Shown here: positions 26,215 through 34,220 of the stretch, one piece after another
How positions within the stretch are numbered: position 1 is the stretch's first letter
Layout of the letters: each line of letters opens with the position of its first letter
Assembly: GCA_964484125.1 (NCBI GenBank)
Contig: CAZAEK010000009.1
Location: 1-64,000, forward strand
DNA: 64,000 bases
Source: DSSM01 sp964484125
GTDB taxonomy: Bacteria; Bacteroidota; Ignavibacteria; Tepidaquicellales; Tepidaquicellaceae
Reading direction: 5' to 3'
Translations under genes and position numbers: made by a program
The notes under the pieces: generated by a model
Told to the model about the DNA's origin: nothing
Databases searched by the model: none
Seen by the model: the letters and a program-made list of their open reading frames with translations, nothing else

Positions 26215-26678
26215 TGGAAGCAATAAGAATATATAAATATAAGCTGGATTTTTACTATAAGTCTCTTATAATATATTTATTGTTTCTTGTTTCTTATACT
26301 TTAATAAGAGGAAAATTTTCTCAGGAGAATTTTTCAGTAGTGTTTAATGACCCGATTATATATATAGCAATAACATTTGTATTATTTTCTATTGTGCTTT
26401 TATTACTGAACATTATAAGTTCAAAGCAGATAATTTTTGAAACAGACAAAATAATATTAAAAAACAGATTCAGACAACGTGAGATACTTTTTAGCGATAT
26501 TGCTTACGTAAGATTTTCCCGTGATAGAGGGAAGAATATAGAAGGTTCAAGAAAAATCAGGAATGTTAAAATAAAATTAAAGAACAAAAAAAGATACATA
26601 AGAATAAGAGTAACAGATTATTATGATGAGAGAAAAATGATAGGAGATTTCAAAAAAATAAGTATTAATAAGCAATGA
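26214..26678 (+). CDS. Unrecognised two-helix membrane protein inserted in the dcw operon
   Basis: I do not recognise this 154-residue protein as a standard dcw gene. It has two hydrophobic segments (about residues 17-33 and 47-67), then a basic cytoplasmic C-terminal domain of about 85 residues with alternating beta-strand-like stretches (KIILKNRFRQREILFSDIAY, NVKIKLKNKKRYIRIRV). Two helices followed by a small basic beta domain resemble bacterial PH-like (DUF304-type) membrane proteins, a weak comparison. It starts on the last base of the murG stop and overlaps murC by four bases, so it is translated as part of the cassette. A role in envelope synthesis or division is inferred from this context only. 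Confidence 0.75.
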   Translation: MEAIRIYKYKLDFYYKSLIIYLLFLVSYTLIRGKFSQENFSVVFNDPIIYIAITFVLFSIVLLLLNIISSKQIIFETDKIILKNRFRQREILFSDIAYVRFSRDRGKNIEGSRKIRNVKIKLKNKKRYIRIRVTDYYDERKMIGDFKKISINKQ

Positions 26679-28045
26679 AATATCACTTTATTGGTATCGG
26701 CGGAATTGGAATGAGCGGACTTGCAGAGTATCTCGCAGAGAAAGGACATACTGTAACCGGAAGCGATACAACTGCAACAGTAATTACGGAAAGACTTGAG
26801 AAAACCGGCATAAAGGTTTATTATGGACATTCAGAATCGAATCTTCCAGAGGATACAGATATTGTGGTATATACTTCAGCTGTTAAAGACAGAAATCCTG
26901 AATTACAAAAAGCAAAAGAATTAAATATAGAATTTATAAAGCGTGCAGAAATGCTCGGCAGAATTGTCAACGATAAATATTTAATAGCCGTTAGCGGTAC
27001 TCATGGTAAAACCACAACAACTGCAATGATAGCAAAAGTCTTGATAGAAGATGGATTAGACCCAACCGTTTTCGTTGGCGGTTCAGTAGATTTTTTAGAA
27101 GGTGGTGCCTCAAGAACAGGCAAAGGTAAAATAGCTGTTGTAGAAGCAGATGAATATGATAGAAGTTTTCTGACACTAAGACCTGATATTATTGTAATAA
27201 CAAATCTTGAAAAGGACCACTCAGATATTTACAAAAACATTGAGGAGCTCAAAATGACCTTTAAAGAATTTATCAATCTCCGGAAAGAAAGTTCAAGAAT
27301 TATTGCTTTCGGTGATGATGATAATGTAAGAAGTATTTTAGCGGAGATGAATCCCGATGAAGTAATTTATTACGGACTCGAGAACGCAAATCAATACCGT
27401 GCAACTGAAATTTCGGAAGAAAATTACAGTACGGAATACTATCAGTTTACCCGTAATAAAACTGTCGGGAAGGTTGAATTAAGCGTAAAAGGAAAGCATA
27501 ATATATTGAACTCACTTGCAGCGGCTTTAGCTACAGGCTTTTGCGGCGTTACAATGCAGTCATTCAAAAAAAGCATTAAAAAGTTCAAGGGTGTAAAGAG
27601 AAGACTTGAACTTGTTTATAAAAACGGACTTGAAGTATATGATGATTATGCTCATCACCCTACAGAAGTAAAAGCATCATTTGATGCTGTTAAGAACACT
27701 ACTCAGGGAAGGATAATCACAGTATTTCAGCCGCACCTTTATTCAAGGACTGCAGAGCTATTCAGGGAATTTGCTGAAAGTCTAAAAGACAATGATATTG
27801 TTTTGCTTCTTGATATTTATCCGGCAAGGGAAGAAAAGATTGAAGGTATAAGTTCAGAATTGATATTTAATGAATTTAAAAAAATATCTAAAAATGAGAT
27901 TATTTATGTACACAATCCTGAAATATTAAATTCTCAGCTTTATGCAGTTAGTCTGACTGGTGATACGATAATTTTTCAGGGAGCTGGAAATGTTACCGAA
28001 TACTGTAAAAGTTTTGTAAACTATCTTAAGGAGAAAAGAGGATAA
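26675..28045 (+). CDS. murC: UDP-N-acetylmuramate:L-alanine ligase
   Basis: MurC starts stem-peptide synthesis by joining L-alanine to UDP-MurNAc with ATP. The 456-residue protein begins with the dinucleotide-fold motif YHFIGIGGIGMSGLAEYL (residues 2-19), has the ATP-binding SGTHGKTTTTAM near residues 108-119, EADEYDRSFL near 159, and DDYAHHPTEVKAS near 325-337. All are diagnostic of MurC as opposed to Mpl. It overlaps the upstream membrane protein gene by four bases and is followed three bases later by ftsQ. No murB is present in this operon. Confidence 0.97.
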   Translation: MKYHFIGIGGIGMSGLAEYLAEKGHTVTGSDTTATVITERLEKTGIKVYYGHSESNLPEDTDIVVYTSAVKDRNPELQKAKELNIEFIKRAEMLGRIVNDKYLIAVSGTHGKTTTTAMIAKVLIEDGLDPTVFVGGSVDFLEGGASRTGKGKIAVVEADEYDRSFLTLRPDIIVITNLEKDHSDIYKNIEELKMTFKEFINLRKESSRIIAFGDDDNVRSILAEMNPDEVIYYGLENANQYRATEISEENYSTEYYQFTRNKTVGKVELSVKGKHNILNSLAAALATGFCGVTMQSFKKSIKKFKGVKRRLELVYKNGLEVYDDYAHHPTEVKASFDAVKNTTQGRIITVFQPHLYSRTAELFREFAESLKDNDIVLLLDIYPAREEKIEGISSELIFNEFKKISKNEIIYVHNPEILNSQLYAVSLTGDTIIFQGAGNVTEYCKSFVNYLKEKRG

Positions 28046-28048
28046 GAA

Positions 28049-28843
28049 TTGGGTAAATTAAAATACATATTGCTATTAATTATAATCGTGATTATTTCTG
28101 TAACAGTTGTTGTATTTGCGAACAGATGGAGAAGCCCTGAGAATTATTCAGTGGTGAAAATCACAGGAAACTTTAATATACCCGATGAGGATATCAAAAA
28201 AATAGCACATCTCGACGGAGATAGTGCTATTGATCTTAACAAGGCAGATATAGATTTACTCCAGTCAAGGATAATGAAGCATCCTGAAATTAAAAAAGTT
28301 TTTATAAGTAAAGAACCGCCCTCTGATATTAAGATTGAAATTATAGAAAAGTCTCAAATAGCCGTAGTAAACTTTGAAAACGAAATGATGCTTATAGATG
28401 AAGAACTTGAACTATTTCCATTCAAATATTCAGATAAATTATATGATATGCCAGTAATAACCGGAATAAAAAAGACAGATAAAAATTTTAAAGATGATTT
28501 AAGGACTTCAGTATTTATTTTAACCGATATAATAAAATCAGGTAGATACTACCAGAGTTTTATATCAGAAATTAGTTTTTCTGATTCATCAAAAATTATA
28601 ATATATACTACTGATAAGGCAATACCGGTATATTTCCCCAGGTCGGTTAATTTAAAAATATCAGATAGCAATTATCAGAAATTGCTGAAAAACAAACTCG
28701 AAGTATTTAAACAGTTCATACATAATGTTTACCCGAGGGAGAAAAATATTGAGAGTATTGATTTAAGATATTCAAATCAGGTAGTTATCAAATATAAAAT
28801 TATAAATCAACAAATTGCTGAACTAAAAACAACAGAACCGTGA
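28049..28843 (+). CDS. ftsQ: Cell division protein FtsQ/DivIB
   Basis: FtsQ is a bitopic division protein that scaffolds FtsL and FtsB. The 264-residue product has a short cytoplasmic N-terminus, one transmembrane helix (about residues 6-25), a POTRA domain (about 33-105, VVKITGNFNIPDEDIKKIA onward) and a beta domain. Sequence similarity in this family is low, but the POTRA domain and the position between murC and ftsA make the call firm. The start is TTG at 28049, three bases after the murC stop. It overlaps the GTG start of ftsA by four bases. Confidence 0.88.
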   Translation: MGKLKYILLLIIIVIISVTVVVFANRWRSPENYSVVKITGNFNIPDEDIKKIAHLDGDSAIDLNKADIDLLQSRIMKHPEIKKVFISKEPPSDIKIEIIEKSQIAVVNFENEMMLIDEELELFPFKYSDKLYDMPVITGIKKTDKNFKDDLRTSVFILTDIIKSGRYYQSFISEISFSDSSKIIIYTTDKAIPVYFPRSVNLKISDSNYQKLLKNKLEVFKQFIHNVYPREKNIESIDLRYSNQVVIKYKIINQQIAELKTTEP

Positions 28844-30096
28844 AAAAACAAAAACAAGATAGCGATATTATAGTTGGACTTGATGTAGGAACTACAAAAA
28901 TCTGTGTCATTGTAGCACGTATGAAAGATGATAAAAGTGTTGATATTATCGGAGTTGGAAAAGGCCCATCATCAGGATTACACCGTGGAATAGTAGTAAA
29001 TCCTACAAAAGCAGAAGCGTCAATAAAATATGCTCTTGAGAATGCCGAGCAGAACTGCGGAACTCCTATTAATTCAGTAACAGTTGGTGTTGCAGGTCAT
29101 CATATAAGGTGTATAAACACAAGCAGTGTAGTAGGGATAAATAATGCTGACAGAACAATACATCAGAGCGATATTGACAGATTATTAGAACAGGCAAAGT
29201 TAATAAGACTTCCCGGAGATACCACAATAGTAGATGTAATTCCACAGGAGTTCACAGTAGATGATAAAGATAAATATGATGAGCCACCAATAGGAGTGTT
29301 CGGAATTAAACTCGAAGTTAAGGCAAATATTATAACAGGAATTCTGTCGTCTATAGAAGATTTATCTGTATGTGTTCAGAACTGCGGAGTTGATATAGAT
29401 GAAATAGTGCTTGAACCGATTGCATCTTCCCATGCAGTACTTGACGAAACGGAGAAGAAAGTAGGTGTTGCAATGCTTGACATCGGAGGAGGAACAACTG
29501 ATGTTGCGGTATTTAAAAGAGGAGTATTAAAATATACTGCAGGAATAGGGCTTGCTGGAAATCTTGTAACGGAAGATATAGTAGAAGGACTTGGAATACT
29601 CAATGATGAAGCAGAAAAAATAAAAAGGGAATATGGCTACGCACTTGTAGATGAAATATTAAATGATGATAACATAACTGTAAGATCTTTACGAGGACAG
29701 ATTCCAAGAACAGTAAAAAAGAGCGTACTTGCAAGAATTATACAGGCAAGGATGCAGGATATATTTGAACTATCAGCGATAGAAATAGCAAATTCACAGA
29801 TAGCAAATGAATTACATGCCGGTGTAGTAATAACCGGCGGAGGATCTCTAGTAAGAGGAGCAAAGGAATTAGCCGAGTATATATTAAAACAGGAAGTAAA
29901 TCTCGGGACGCCACAGGGCATCTCAGGAGGATTAATAAAGGAAGTAGAGAGCCCGATTTATGCGACAGGAGTAGGCCTGGTATTACACAGACTAAAAAAT
30001 ATCAACAGGAAAAAAGTATCAACATTCAGACAACCAGATAAAACAAATAAACAAAACATTTTATCAAATGTAAAAAAATGGTTTGATGAATTATAA
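28840..30096 (+). CDS. ftsA: Cell division protein FtsA
   Basis: FtsA is the actin-like ATPase that tethers FtsZ to the membrane. The 418-residue product shows the phosphate-1 motif VGLDVGTTKICVIVA (about residues 11-25), the 1C subdomain, phosphate-2 LDIGGGTTDVAVF (about 212-224) and VITGGGSLVRGA (about 330-341). It ends in the amphipathic membrane-targeting helix (NILSNVKKWFDEL). The start is GTG at 28840, overlapping the ftsQ stop. It is followed by 65 bases before ftsZ. Confidence 0.97.
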   Translation: MKKQKQDSDIIVGLDVGTTKICVIVARMKDDKSVDIIGVGKGPSSGLHRGIVVNPTKAEASIKYALENAEQNCGTPINSVTVGVAGHHIRCINTSSVVGINNADRTIHQSDIDRLLEQAKLIRLPGDTTIVDVIPQEFTVDDKDKYDEPPIGVFGIKLEVKANIITGILSSIEDLSVCVQNCGVDIDEIVLEPIASSHAVLDETEKKVGVAMLDIGGGTTDVAVFKRGVLKYTAGIGLAGNLVTEDIVEGLGILNDEAEKIKREYGYALVDEILNDDNITVRSLRGQIPRTVKKSVLARIIQARMQDIFELSAIEIANSQIANELHAGVVITGGGSLVRGAKELAEYILKQEVNLGTPQGISGGLIKEVESPIYATGVGLVLHRLKNINRKKVSTFRQPDKTNKQNILSNVKKWFDEL

Positions 30097-30161
30097 ATGA
30101 AATAATTTATGAGTTTTAAAAAACAAAAATTTTTAATAACTTTTAACCCGAAAGGAATAAT

Positions 30162-31532
30162 ATGCCAATCCAATTAATCCCAGATTCGGAAATATTACCG
30201 GGAGCTAAAATAGTAGTAGTAGGGGTAGGAGGAGGCGGAGGAAATATTCTGAACTCCATGATTGCTAAAGGTATTGACGGCGTAGAATTTATAGCCATAA
30301 ATACTGATGCACAAGCTCTGAATACAAGTTTAGCTCAAAATAAAATTCAGATAGGCAAGACTGTTACAAGAGGACTTGGCACGGGCATGAATGATGAAAA
30401 AGGAGCGCAGGCAGCAGAAGAAAGCAAAGAAGACATTACAAAAGCTTTGAAAGGTGCAGATATGGTATTTATAACCGCAGGAATGGGCGGTGGTACCGGT
30501 ACCGGTGCGTCTCCTATAGTTGCAAAAATTGCAAGGTCAATTAATTCACTTGTTGTTGCAGTTGTAACTAAGCCATTTCATTTTGAAGGTAAGCCAAGAA
30601 TGATTTTAGCTGAAAAAGGAATCGAGAGACTAAAAACAGAAGTTGACAGCGTTATCGTAATTCCAAATCAGAATATTCTGAACATTATAAGCGACGAAGA
30701 TACTTCTGATGCAGCATTTGATTATGCAAACAGAGTGTTATACAATGCAACAAAAGGTATTGCACAGATTGTAACAAAGCCGGGAGAGGTGAATGTTGAC
30801 TTCGCTGATGTACGTACAATTATGAAAGGTATGGGAGATGCAATGATAGGAATGGGTGTTGCAAAAGGAGAAAACAGAGCTAAAATTGCTGCCGAATCAG
30901 CACTTGTAAATCCTGTATTGGACAGTATTGACATAACAAATTCAAAATCAGTACTTGTCAATATTGTAAGCAGTAACTATAAGATGAAGGAAATAGAGCT
31001 GATAAATAAAACTATTCAGGATGTTGCCGGAGAAGAAGCAAAGTATATATTGGGAATTGCAAAAGATCCTTCTATGAATGATGAAATAATGGTTACTGTA
31101 ATAGCAACCGGATTTGCTGTACCAGGTGCGAATTCTATTTCACCGGAGGCATTAGCAGATAAATATATAGAAGTATATTATTCCCAAACAGATACTTTTG
31201 ACAATAAAGAATATCAGAATTCAAAAGAAGAGAATATAAATAAAGATACTGAAGATAAAAGTGAAATTAAAAGTGAAAATAATATAGAGAAAAAGGGCAG
31301 AAGAGAGTTGAATTTAGGAAACGAAGGAAAGATTCATGAAATTCCGACAACCGAAAAAGATTTAAAGGATCTTGACGTTCCGGCATACAAGAGAAGAAAG
31401 ACGTTAGAAAGTATCAATGATGAACTGAACGAACCTGAAAGCAAAGACGAAAAAATATCAGATGATGATATTGGTCTTGACGATTTATCAATAAACAAAG
31501 GTGTAAATTTTTTGAGAAAGTATATGCAATAA
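30162..31532 (+). CDS. ftsZ: Cell division GTPase FtsZ
   Basis: FtsZ is the tubulin-like GTPase that forms the Z-ring. The GTP-binding T4 loop GGGTGTG lies in ITAGMGGGTGTGASPIVAK, and the N-terminal VVGVGGGGGNILNSM and synergy-loop NVDFADVRTIMKGMGDAMIG are present. The protein has 456 residues with a long charged C-terminal linker (from about residue 340). A conserved-peptide-like sequence LDVPAYKRRK is about 50 residues before the end rather than at the terminus, and a further tail finishes VNFLRKYMQ. AAGGAAT lies eight to ten bases before the ATG. It is the last dcw gene; a terminator follows. Confidence 0.98.
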   Translation: MPIQLIPDSEILPGAKIVVVGVGGGGGNILNSMIAKGIDGVEFIAINTDAQALNTSLAQNKIQIGKTVTRGLGTGMNDEKGAQAAEESKEDITKALKGADMVFITAGMGGGTGTGASPIVAKIARSINSLVVAVVTKPFHFEGKPRMILAEKGIERLKTEVDSVIVIPNQNILNIISDEDTSDAAFDYANRVLYNATKGIAQIVTKPGEVNVDFADVRTIMKGMGDAMIGMGVAKGENRAKIAAESALVNPVLDSIDITNSKSVLVNIVSSNYKMKEIELINKTIQDVAGEEAKYILGIAKDPSMNDEIMVTVIATGFAVPGANSISPEALADKYIEVYYSQTDTFDNKEYQNSKEENINKDTEDKSEIKSENNIEKKGRRELNLGNEGKIHEIPTTEKDLKDLDVPAYKRRKTLESINDELNEPESKDEKISDDDIGLDDLSINKGVNFLRKYMQ

Positions 31533-31557
31533 TTTTATATTGATTTAATTAGAAAAG

Positions 31558-31591
31558 AATGCGTACAACGCTATGTTATACGCATTTTTTT
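31558..31591 (+). terminator. Intrinsic terminator of the dcw operon
   Basis: AATGCGTA (31558-31565) pairs with TACGCATT (31579-31586); the stem extends inward through AAC/GTT after one C-A mismatch, leaving a small GCTAT loop. A run of T follows (31585-31591). It lies 25 bases after the ftsZ stop and 26 bases before tag. Confidence 0.9.
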
Positions 31592-31616
31592 ATATAACTT
31601 TAAAACAGAATCAATA

Positions 31617-32213
31617 ATGAAGCAGGAAAAAACCTGTGAATGGCTGTCTGATAATCCTCTGATGATTAAATATCATGATACTGAATGGGGAGTTCCATTG
31701 CATGATGACAGAAAATTATTTGAATATATAGTTCTTGATGGATTTCAGGCAGGACTGAGCTGGTCAACGATAATAAATAAAAGGGAAAATTTCAGAAAAT
31801 CATTTGATAACTTTGACGCAGAGAAAATATCGAAGTATAAGGACAATAAAATTCAGAAGTTATTGAATGATAAAGGAATAATAAGGAATAAACTGAAAAT
31901 ATACGCAACCATCGAAAATGCTAAATTATTTTTAAAAATAAAAGAAGAGTATGGTTCGTTTGACAGATATATCTGGCAGTTTACGGGAGGCAAAACAATA
32001 ATAAATAAATGGAAGAGTCAAAAAGATGTACCTTCGAGAAGCGAAGAATCAGATTTAATGAGTAAGGATATGAAAAAAAGAGGATTCAGATTTTGCGGTT
32101 CAACAATATGCTATGCATTTATGCAGGCAGCAGGGATGGTTAATGATCATCTTGTTACTTGTTTCAGGTATAAGGAAATAAATCACTTTATTCGTAAAAA
32201 TCAAACCCGGTAA
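31617..32213 (+). CDS. tag: DNA-3-methyladenine glycosylase I
   Basis: Tag excises 3-methyladenine from alkylated DNA, starting base-excision repair. The 198-residue product matches the family throughout: the zinc-binding residues appear as C7 and H20 (CEWL, KYHDTEWG) with the C-terminal His/Cys pair in NDHLVTCFRY, and the substrate pocket segment is LDGFQAGLSWSTIINKRENF. The length is normal (E. coli 187). It follows the dcw terminator and stands alone. A second alkylation-repair gene, ogt, lies at 60994. Confidence 0.95.
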   Translation: MKQEKTCEWLSDNPLMIKYHDTEWGVPLHDDRKLFEYIVLDGFQAGLSWSTIINKRENFRKSFDNFDAEKISKYKDNKIQKLLNDKGIIRNKLKIYATIENAKLFLKIKEEYGSFDRYIWQFTGGKTIINKWKSQKDVPSRSEESDLMSKDMKKRGFRFCGSTICYAFMQAAGMVNDHLVTCFRYKEINHFIRKNQTR

Positions 32214-32328
32214 ATTATTGTAGATACAAATAAGCAGATAAAAAGTATTTAAAAGAAAAAAATTAATTTTAATATTTTTTTTATCAGAATATCTATATAT
32301 ATTGACCTAAAATAATTCTACCCTGTTT

Positions 32329-32484
32329 ATGATGAAAGATTTAATAAATAAATCTTATATTTCTCTGCATATAAACCTGCCCGGGAAATTTCCAATCCTT
32401 AAAATTCAATTTAACAAACTTACCTCATTTACAAACTTTAACATATCCGTAAAAACGGATACTGAGGAGGATTTTTATGTATAA
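32329..32484 (+). CDS. Possible 51-codon small ORF or leader ORF before the zinc-ribbon gene
   Basis: Within the 263-base gap between tag and the zinc-ribbon gene, an ATG-ATG at 32329 opens a 51-codon frame that ends at TAA 32482-32484, seven bases past the A of the next gene's ATG (32477). The predicted product (MMKDLINKSYISLHINLPGK through ...TEEDFYV) has no recognised domain. Placement right after a TTCTACCCT motif and overlap with the downstream start would suit a coupled leader peptide, but an AT-rich gap can yield such a frame by chance. Evidence is positional only. Confidence 0.3.
   Translation: MMKDLINKSYISLHINLPGKFPILKIQFNKLTSFTNFNISVKTDTEEDFYV
32444..32470 (+). promoter_or_regulatory. 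Hairpin and strong Shine-Dalgarno before the zinc-ribbon gene
   Basis: TATCCGT (32444-32450) pairs perfectly with ACGGATA (32455-32461) around AAAA. GAGGAGG (32464-32470) follows three bases later, six bases before the ATG at 32477. A full Shine-Dalgarno sequence is rare among the genes of this window, and CCTC at 32423-32426 could pair with it. Translational control is possible but untested. Confidence 0.45.
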
Positions 32485-33346
32485 TTTCATTTCCCTAAAC
32501 GTAAAATGCCCCCTATGCGGCGAATCACTTATGAGCGAGGAACATCTCGTTGATAATTCTCCGAGTATTTCTTTAGATATTAAAATTGGAGACAAGAAAG
32601 GTTATATAAGAATGAGCTCCATTTATGGGAGTTATAATTATGTATCTGATTTGGAAATAAAGCCAAATACTATGGCTGAATTTTATTGCCCGCATTGTCA
32701 TGGGTTAATGAATACTGATATACCATGTGAAGTATGTAAAGCGCCAATGGTTCCATTTTATCTTGATATAGGCGGGAAAGTTGCAGTGTGTTCTAAAGCA
32801 GGATGTAAAAACCATTTTGTGGAATTTGAAGATTTGTCAAATGCACTGACAAAGTTTTACGAAGATTTCGGTTTTCAGGCAAAGCACGAACATGAAAATA
32901 TTGAAGAAGCATTTGCAATTCCTGTAGAAGATGAAGAAACACATACTGAAATTATAGCTTCAGGATCATTTCTGCAAACATATTGTCCTCACTGTAAAAG
33001 GTCAATGATTGAGAGTGATATGCTAAAGCTGAAAATAATAAATGACAATAATGAATCAGGATATATATTATTGAGTCCGTTCCTTAACGTATTTTCAACA
33101 AAATCTACAATCTTTCTTCAGGAGGATAAAGTAATAAAGGACATAAAGTGTCCTCACTGTGATACAAGTTTAATAATAAAAGATAAACAATGTGAAGTTT
33201 GTAAATCTCCTGTAGCGGCAGTATCAATAAGTGCGAGAACACGGCTAATAGATTTTTATATTTGTTCCAAAAAAGGTTGCAGATGGCATGGATTAAGCGA
33301 AGATGATATGAACGAGATTAAACTTGAAGACAGCCTTGAATGGTAA
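32477..33346 (+). CDS. Zinc-ribbon protein with two eight-cysteine modules
   Basis: This 289-residue protein has no function I recognise. It is two copies of one module: CxxC, about 55 residues, CxxC, nine, CxxC, about seventeen, Cx4C. Copy 1 cysteines are 11/14, 71/74, 84/87, 105/110; copy 2 are 170/173, 225/228, 239/242, 263/268. The strand-rich spacer of copy 2 (ILLSPFLNVFSTKSTIF) and its end (CSKKGCRWHG) match the N-terminal 125 residues of the NfnB-like protein two genes downstream (CLRHGCNWHG). Eight cysteines per module would suit two zinc or iron sites. The gene starts the electron-transfer operon, 31 bases before nfnA, so it probably serves that complex as structural, assembly or iron-binding protein. 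Confidence 0.85.
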   Translation: MYNFISLNVKCPLCGESLMSEEHLVDNSPSISLDIKIGDKKGYIRMSSIYGSYNYVSDLEIKPNTMAEFYCPHCHGLMNTDIPCEVCKAPMVPFYLDIGGKVAVCSKAGCKNHFVEFEDLSNALTKFYEDFGFQAKHEHENIEEAFAIPVEDEETHTEIIASGSFLQTYCPHCKRSMIESDMLKLKIINDNNESGYILLSPFLNVFSTKSTIFLQEDKVIKDIKCPHCDTSLIIKDKQCEVCKSPVAAVSISARTRLIDFYICSKKGCRWHGLSEDDMNEIKLEDSLEW

Positions 33347-33377
33347 AGTATTTCAGAAAGTAAAAAATTAAAAACTT

Positions 33378-34202
33378 ATGTTTCAAATATTAAGAAAACA
33401 GGAAATGGCAAAGGGCTCCATTATCCGGTTTGACATAAGTGCCCCGAAAATTGCCGCAAAGGCAAAAGCAGGACAGTTTGTAATTGTAAGGGTTAATGAA
33501 TTTGGAGAGAGAATACCATTAACAATAGCAGATAAAGATGCATTTGCCGGGATAATAACAATTATATTCCAGGTAGTTGGTAAGACAACAGCACTTATGA
33601 GGTCTTTGAAGGAAGGAGATATTATAAGGGATGTAGTAGGACCACTTGGTAAACCTGCCGAAATTGAAAAAATAGGTACTGTTGTAATGGTTGGCGGCGG
33701 TACTGGAGTTGCCATTCTTCACCATGTAACAAAAGCATTTAAAGAGGCGGGAAATTTTGTAATCGGAATAATAGGAGCTAAAGATAAAGACCTTATAATA
33801 CTTGAAGATGAGATGGCTGCAATTTGTGATGAGCTGATAGTCTGTACAGATGACGGAAGTTGGGGGGTGAGAGGATTTGTAACACAACCATTGGAAAAAT
33901 ATCTCGAAGAGAGACACGATATAAAAGAAGTATATGCTATAGGCCCGATTCCAATGATGAAAAATGTATGTAAGTTGACTAAAAAATATAAAATACCTAC
34001 AATGGTTTCTTTAAATCCTGTAATGATAGATGGTACAGGTATGTGTGGAGGATGCAGAGTTACAGTAGGAAATAAAATTATGTTTTGCTGTGTTGACGGA
34101 CCTGATTTTGACGGGCATTCAGTTGATTTTGAAGAACTTGAAAAGAGAAATAATCTTTACTTAAAAGAAGAAAAAGATTCACTATTATATTCAATCAGAT
34201 AA
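33378..34202 (+). CDS. nfnA: NfnA-like (SudB-like) ferredoxin:NADP+ oxidoreductase FAD/[2Fe-2S] subunit
   Basis: This 274-residue protein matches the small subunit of NADH-dependent reduced ferredoxin:NADP+ oxidoreductase (NfnA, also called sulfide dehydrogenase beta). The FAD-binding beta barrel occupies residues 1-100 (GERIPLTIAD), the NAD-binding domain begins at VVMVGGGTGVAILHHV (about 108-123), and the C-terminal [2Fe-2S] loop is TGMCGGCRVTVG followed by FCCVDGPDFDGHSVDF. In known Nfn, NfnA handles NADH while NfnB handles NADP(H) and ferredoxin in flavin-based bifurcation. It is followed 18 bases later by the NfnB-like gene. Without a glutamate synthase large subunit nearby, Nfn is more likely than a glutamate synthase accessory. 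Confidence 0.9.
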   Translation: MFQILRKQEMAKGSIIRFDISAPKIAAKAKAGQFVIVRVNEFGERIPLTIADKDAFAGIITIIFQVVGKTTALMRSLKEGDIIRDVVGPLGKPAEIEKIGTVVMVGGGTGVAILHHVTKAFKEAGNFVIGIIGAKDKDLIILEDEMAAICDELIVCTDDGSWGVRGFVTQPLEKYLEERHDIKEVYAIGPIPMMKNVCKLTKKYKIPTMVSLNPVMIDGTGMCGGCRVTVGNKIMFCCVDGPDFDGHSVDFEELEKRNNLYLKEEKDSLLYSIR

Positions 34203-34220
34203 ATTAAAATTATCATTATC

